Made by a program: the position numbers and the translations under genes
Part shown: piece after piece, positions 61,601-64,000 of the stretch
How the letters are laid out: each line of letters begins with the position of its first letter
How positions within the stretch are numbered: the first letter of the stretch is position 1
Source of the DNA: Phycisphaerae bacterium
GTDB taxonomy: Bacteria; Planctomycetota; Phycisphaerae; SM23-33
DNA: 64,000 bases
Assembly (NCBI GenBank): GCA_030745875.1
Contig: JASLNT010000031.1
Location: 1-64,000, forward strand
Reading direction: 5' to 3'
The notes under the pieces: model-generated
Seen by the model: only the letters and a program-made list of their open reading frames with translations
Told to the model about the DNA's origin: nothing
The model's database searches: none

Positions 61601-62515
61601 GCAAAAGAAGCCAAACGCAGGCAGTCGGTTGTTTCGGAATCTCAACGTGAGATCTTACTTTCAGGCAACGTGAAACTTACGCTGGTCTACATCCCGAAGG
61701 GGAAGTTCGTAATGGGCGACCTGTCCGGAGCCGATGACGAACGCCCCCTGGCGCCGGTCAGCATTGACCAACCGTTCTGGATGGGCAAATTCGAGGTGAC
61801 CAACGAACAGTTCGCCCAATTCGACTCCAAGCACAACAGCAGGTGGATCAAGGGGCCCGGACAGCAATATTCCAGCGCCGAAAGGGGCTGGCGGGTCAAC
61901 GGACCGAAGCAGCCCGTGGTGCGGGTTTCGTGGCGCCGGGCGATGGAGTTTTGCCAATGGCTGTCCAGGAAGACCGGAAAGACCTTCACGCTGCCCACTG
62001 AAGCACAATGGGAATACGCCTGCCGCGCCGGAACGAACACGCCCCTGTGGTACGGCGGGCTTGAGGCGGATTTCTCCAGAACCGCCAGTCTCGCCGACGG
62101 GACATTGACCAAGGCCTGCCTCGCCCTGAGGCGGAAATCACTGCATCGCACGACCGCAGCGCTTCAAACGCTGGTGAGGCCGGCGTTCAGCGATAAGGGA
62201 AATGACGGTGAGATTGTCAGCGCGGTCGTCGGGAAGTATCGACCGAACCCCTTCGGATTGCACGACATGCATGGAAACGCCTCGGAGTGGACACGGTCGA
62301 CATACAAACCCTATCCGTATCGAAGAGGCGACGGACGCGACGACCCGAAAACCAACGGACGCAAAGTCGCTCGCGGAGGCGGTTTCCACGACCGCCCCGC
62401 CGCCGCACGGTCCGCATGCCGCCTTAGCTATCCGTCATGGCGTCGAGTGTTTGACGTGGGATTCCGCGTAGTCTGTCAGGCGGACGTCTCATCACAAACG
62501 AAAGACAAACAATAA
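58676..62515 (+). CDS. Hydrazine-synthase-alpha-like cytochrome fused to an FGE/SUMF1-like domain
   Basis: A 1279-residue exported protein. Signal peptide (about 1-33), a DUF1080/laminin-G-like beta domain (about 45-215), then the same middle domain as the protein at 37582, with TolB-like segments (CYLPDGGIIFGSTRS). Two haem sites follow, CLGCH (about 762) and CVGCH (about 812). The C-terminal part (about 1000-1270) is a formylglycine-generating-enzyme/SUMF1 fold (FVMGDLSG; EVTNEQFAQFD; LPTEAQWEYACRAG; GLHDMHGNASEW; GFRVVC). The region of the paired catalytic cysteines reads SACRLSYPSWR, with one Cys only, so oxidase activity is unlikely and a binding role is likelier. A GTG at 58691 is an alternative start. 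Confidence 0.88.
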   Translation: MRNGRVNRTFSSTLSLAWAIAAATVISATPPAAAAKKPDGVLVRAGAPVGVRALGAEWRKDGGALQCSGTGNVLMSVWGLDKGDFQITARLSITKLDSTAASFMMGASNFGFDGKGRTLFTEGPLFGKLQHRGKSAAHITEGKLFEFSVVRRSGKIAFRINDKVIAHLNHSGPINGFGFRPHRGRMGIIEFIARGNLVELRQSQLVIPVKSKRPARRAPGGKINPAGLRMAIEDLMRTFPNRYKGGAEFLARLDRIKAQSDDERTARFTALKREALLANPLLDFKRLVVVRRRIGRDATRFDGGMWGFNSRSLGIPDTGSGNTILPRKGFNNEIAILSPISHEGRFTTLYKPKTSVFVGDVDLHWDATKMLFSSIDLKGLWQIFEAGTDAKPPRQVTRGEYGDVDNYDACYLPDGGIIFGSTRSFQRVPCRSTLQTPITLLYRMDADGANIRQLTFDQDHNWCPTVLPDGRVLYLRWEYSGIPHGASRILFQMNPDGTGQTAYYGSNSHWPNCVFFARPVPDRPGVFTGVVSGNHDVPRMGELLLFDRNKSTFEADGVVQRIPGRGKKVVPIIADTIARNSWPKFLHPWPLSDKYFITACKPTARSLWGIYLVDTFDNLLLLREETGEALLEPIPLHKTKKPPVIPSRIDPSRKDATVFLADIYRGGGLAGVPRGAVKKLRLFTYHFQYFGMSPNVRNSVGGDGPWEPLRVLGTVPVADDGSASFRVPANTPISIQPLDESGAALQLMRSWFTAMPGENVSCLGCHESQKDASPVAVSATVGRKPSEITPWYGPPRGFSFRREVQPVLQKYCVGCHNGKPRKDGKKPPDLRRDKNSSATGAYSRSYRALYAYTRTPSLESDMHMLIPGDFHADNSELIRMLRKGHRGVKLSAEAWERLITWIDLCVPFYGTWHELAGWKTVKPASLRRRAMLKLYAGIDYDPESVDALAPDPDPIVPKARPAAAKPPAPEGWPFDAKEAKRRQSVVSESQREILLSGNVKLTLVYIPKGKFVMGDLSGADDERPLAPVSIDQPFWMGKFEVTNEQFAQFDSKHNSRWIKGPGQQYSSAERGWRVNGPKQPVVRVSWRRAMEFCQWLSRKTGKTFTLPTEAQWEYACRAGTNTPLWYGGLEADFSRTASLADGTLTKACLALRRKSLHRTTAALQTLVRPAFSDKGNDGEIVSAVVGKYRPNPFGLHDMHGNASEWTRSTYKPYPYRRGDGRDDPKTNGRKVARGGGFHDRPAAARSACRLSYPSWRRVFDVGFRVVCQADVSSQTKDKQ

Positions 62516-62684
62516 CGACCGGACCGCCGACGACTAATATCGATTGCAGCAACGGACCTGTAAAGATAAGATTACAGCTTGTGATTCTTCTTGTCAGAGG
62601 TATCCAACCGCAATGATATCAGAGCAAAACGATAACTCATTTCATCAAGAAACCGCCCGCCGCCCGCGTCGAGAATACGTATTG

Positions 62685-63185
62685 ATGCTAAAGGCGACAG
62701 CGATTGTTTTCGCTGCAGCCGCGTTGATCGGATGCAGGCGGCCTCCGACCGACGCCTCGCCAAACGTACTGCCCGCATCAGGCCCGGCGTCCATGCCTGC
62801 GTCGGGGCCTGCGGATAATGAAGACGCTCGCATGCGCAAATTGGTTCTGGGTACGTGGGCTGACGAGTACCAGGGCAAACGGACGATGACGCTTCGCCCG
62901 GACGGGACGGGCACGATGCTCGTGGAGCTTGACGGACTGAAGGCGTTTATGTTTGCTTCCCGGTTGAGGTTCGACATGGTGTGGTCCCTGGAGAACGGGC
63001 GGCTGAAAAAACGCACCGTCGGCGGAGAACCGGCGGGGAAAGTGGGGTTGATTCTGGCGACTATGGGCGATCGCGTGGATGAGCCTATTCTTGAGCTAAC
63101 CGATAAGCGCCTGCTGTTGCTCGACGCCAACGGTAAGACCAAGTACGACTGGCGACGCGTGGATGGAGCCGTAAAGGCGCCCTAG
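62685..63185 (+). CDS. Small lipoprotein of unknown function
   Basis: A 166-residue lipoprotein. Signal peptide with lipobox LIGC (Cys18), a Pro/Ser/Ala-rich spacer with two ASGPASMPASGP-like copies, then a compact beta domain with GTWADEYQGKRTMTLRPDGTG and a strand-rich end. The body resembles small lipocalin-like or beta-clip folds (a GTW start and repeated strands). No reliable family is recognised. An upstream ATG at 62613 is also in frame, with a longer, basic N-terminus. It lies 170 nt after the fused cytochrome gene; the following gene is convergent, 25 nt away. Confidence 0.72.
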   Translation: MLKATAIVFAAAALIGCRRPPTDASPNVLPASGPASMPASGPADNEDARMRKLVLGTWADEYQGKRTMTLRPDGTGTMLVELDGLKAFMFASRLRFDMVWSLENGRLKKRTVGGEPAGKVGLILATMGDRVDEPILELTDKRLLLLDANGKTKYDWRRVDGAVKAP

Positions 63186-63210
63186 CGACAGTCGTCGCAC
63201 AACATAGCTC

Positions 63211-64000
63211 TCATGTCCCCTGCCGCTTCTTGCGCAAAGTGGTCCTCCACTTGGGATTCTTCTTCTTGTAGTCCTGAAACGCCTGGTACTCAGCGGGCGA
63301 GATCTTACCGTCATTGTCGGTGTCAATGTGCGGGAACAACCATTCCCATCCGCCCTTGTCCCTGTTCCATTCAGCGCGAGACGACCACTGCCTTTTGCTG
63401 AAATGCTTTGAAGTTCCGCCCGAGGGCGTTTTCGCATTTGTCCAGCTTTCGTCCAGGCGGAGGGGGATCTTCTTGTATTCCTCCGGATGCAGTCGCCACC
63501 AGATCGCATTTGAACTCCAGTGACGTTTTGCTCCGGGTCCGTATCCTTTACCGTTCCATTCGATCACCACGCCTGAGGTCTTCATGTCGGCCTGAATCGC
63601 GGGCACATCAACCTGGTGAACGTTCTTGTTCGACTTGACGCAATGAGCCGCTGCAATACCGGCCGCCTCGCCCATGACAACGTACGAAGACTCCATGCGA
63701 ATCGACGCCATCGCCACATGCGACGCCGACATGCAGACCGACACCAGCAGATTGTCGCACTTGTCGGGTTTTGGGGTCAGAGCCCGGTAGGATATCTGGT
63801 ACGGACCGGGGCTGACGCGCATGAATATCTCGCCCTCGGAGGCGACCTTCCCGTCGTGGGCGATTAATCTGGGCGGATAGATGTCGACCGCATAATACGC
63901 CAGACCAATCGAATCCTTGATCACCGTCTGGTGCATGAGGTCCTGCTGGGTCATAACGCGCCGCCCGATCATCCGCCTGCCCATTCGCGTGTAAAGCTGG
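63211..64000 (-). CDS. FAD-dependent oxidoreductase with C-terminal EF-hand (3' part only)
   Basis: The frame is open to the window end, so this is the C-terminal 262 codons. The sequence RVMTQQDLMHQTVIKDSIGLAYYAVDIYPP and the segment with MGEAAGIAAAHC match the FAD_oxidored family, which is common in planctomycetes and often linked to carbohydrate metabolism. Near the C-terminus there is one EF-hand-type calcium loop, DTDNDGKISPAEY, followed by a Lys/Arg-rich tail. The FAD-binding GxGxxG motif must lie beyond the window end. The convergent lipoprotein gene ends 25 nt away. Confidence 0.87.
   Translation of the reverse strand, partial: QLYTRMGRRMIGRRVMTQQDLMHQTVIKDSIGLAYYAVDIYPPRLIAHDGKVASEGEIFMRVSPGPYQISYRALTPKPDKCDNLLVSVCMSASHVAMASIRMESSYVVMGEAAGIAAAHCVKSNKNVHQVDVPAIQADMKTSGVVIEWNGKGYGPGAKRHWSSNAIWWRLHPEEYKKIPLRLDESWTNAKTPSGGTSKHFSKRQWSSRAEWNRDKGGWEWLFPHIDTDNDGKISPAEYQAFQDYKKKNPKWRTTLRKKRQGT

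Noticed and set aside
58676..62515. Annotation as a true hydrazine synthase or as a true formylglycine-generating enzyme
   Set aside because: Partner subunits are absent and the FGE-like domain shows only one of the two needed cysteines.

Overview
The window looks like chromosomal DNA of a Planctomycetota bacterium, most likely Phycisphaerae or a relative; this is inferred from gene content only. The evidence is three PEP-CTERM proteins, a DUF1080 lipoprotein, a Tat-exported sulfatase, two hydrazine-synthase-alpha-like cytochromes (one fused to a sulfatase-modifying-factor domain), a GH123/DUF4091-type hydrolase, YWTD plus dockerin proteins and giant TPR and terpenoid-cyclase-fold proteins. 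A tungsten-type aldehyde oxidoreductase and a putative selenium operon suggest an anaerobic or microaerobic life that degrades polysaccharides. No rRNA, tRNA, CRISPR array or intact insertion sequence was seen.

Layout. 1-4.1 kb: tail of an RG-rich protein, a phosphohexomutase/DUF1080 pair and a PEP-CTERM trypsin-like protease. 4.5-8.2 kb: a TPR lipoprotein, then a Tat-exported four-cluster ferredoxin and an aldehyde:ferredoxin oxidoreductase behind a promoter with a palindrome between its -35 and -10 boxes. 8.25-14.6 kb (minus): response regulator, histidine kinase, PH-like membrane protein, HEAT-repeat protein and a four-helix membrane protein. 14.65-18.6 kb (minus): a ribose-type ABC importer whose permease carries an extra soluble domain. 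18.7-27.8 kb (minus): a TPR protein, ExbB, ExbD and a 1480-residue membrane protein with two terpenoid-cyclase-like toroids, which reads as an energised envelope machine. 28-33 kb: an APC permease (plus), then a minus-strand operon of a PhnD-type binding lipoprotein, a YedE-type transporter, a DUF3343 Se/S-carrier-like protein and a cysteine desulfurase. All four genes overlap end to end, and a promoter plus a roughly 280-nt folded leader precede them. 33.3-40.2 kb (plus): nitrilase-like amidohydrolase, MutS and a di-haem hydrazine-synthase-alpha-like protein.

40.3-43.1 kb is a small accessory island. It holds a repeat-like sequence, an ImmA/IrrE-type metalloprotease regulator with a DUF4411 PIN-like partner (toxin-antitoxin-like, apparently leaderless), a deleted remnant of a phage Gp37/Gp68 (DUF5131) gene and a PH-like protein. 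43.1-64 kb is again envelope and polysaccharide metabolism: a GH123-like hydrolase (minus); an overlapping operon of YWTD/dockerin/PEP-CTERM protein, membrane protein, gluzincin-like protease and SGNH hydrolase; a serine protease with TPRs; an SH3-like lipoprotein; a PEP-CTERM protein; a sulfatase; the second hydrazine-synthase-alpha-like protein; a lipoprotein; and, cut by the window end, a FAD-dependent oxidoreductase with an EF-hand tail.

The two observations most worth following are the selenium-type operon, with a soluble-receptor lipoprotein but no ABC ATPase and a folded leader, and the ExbBD-linked double-toroid protein, whose layout resembles TolA/TonB.
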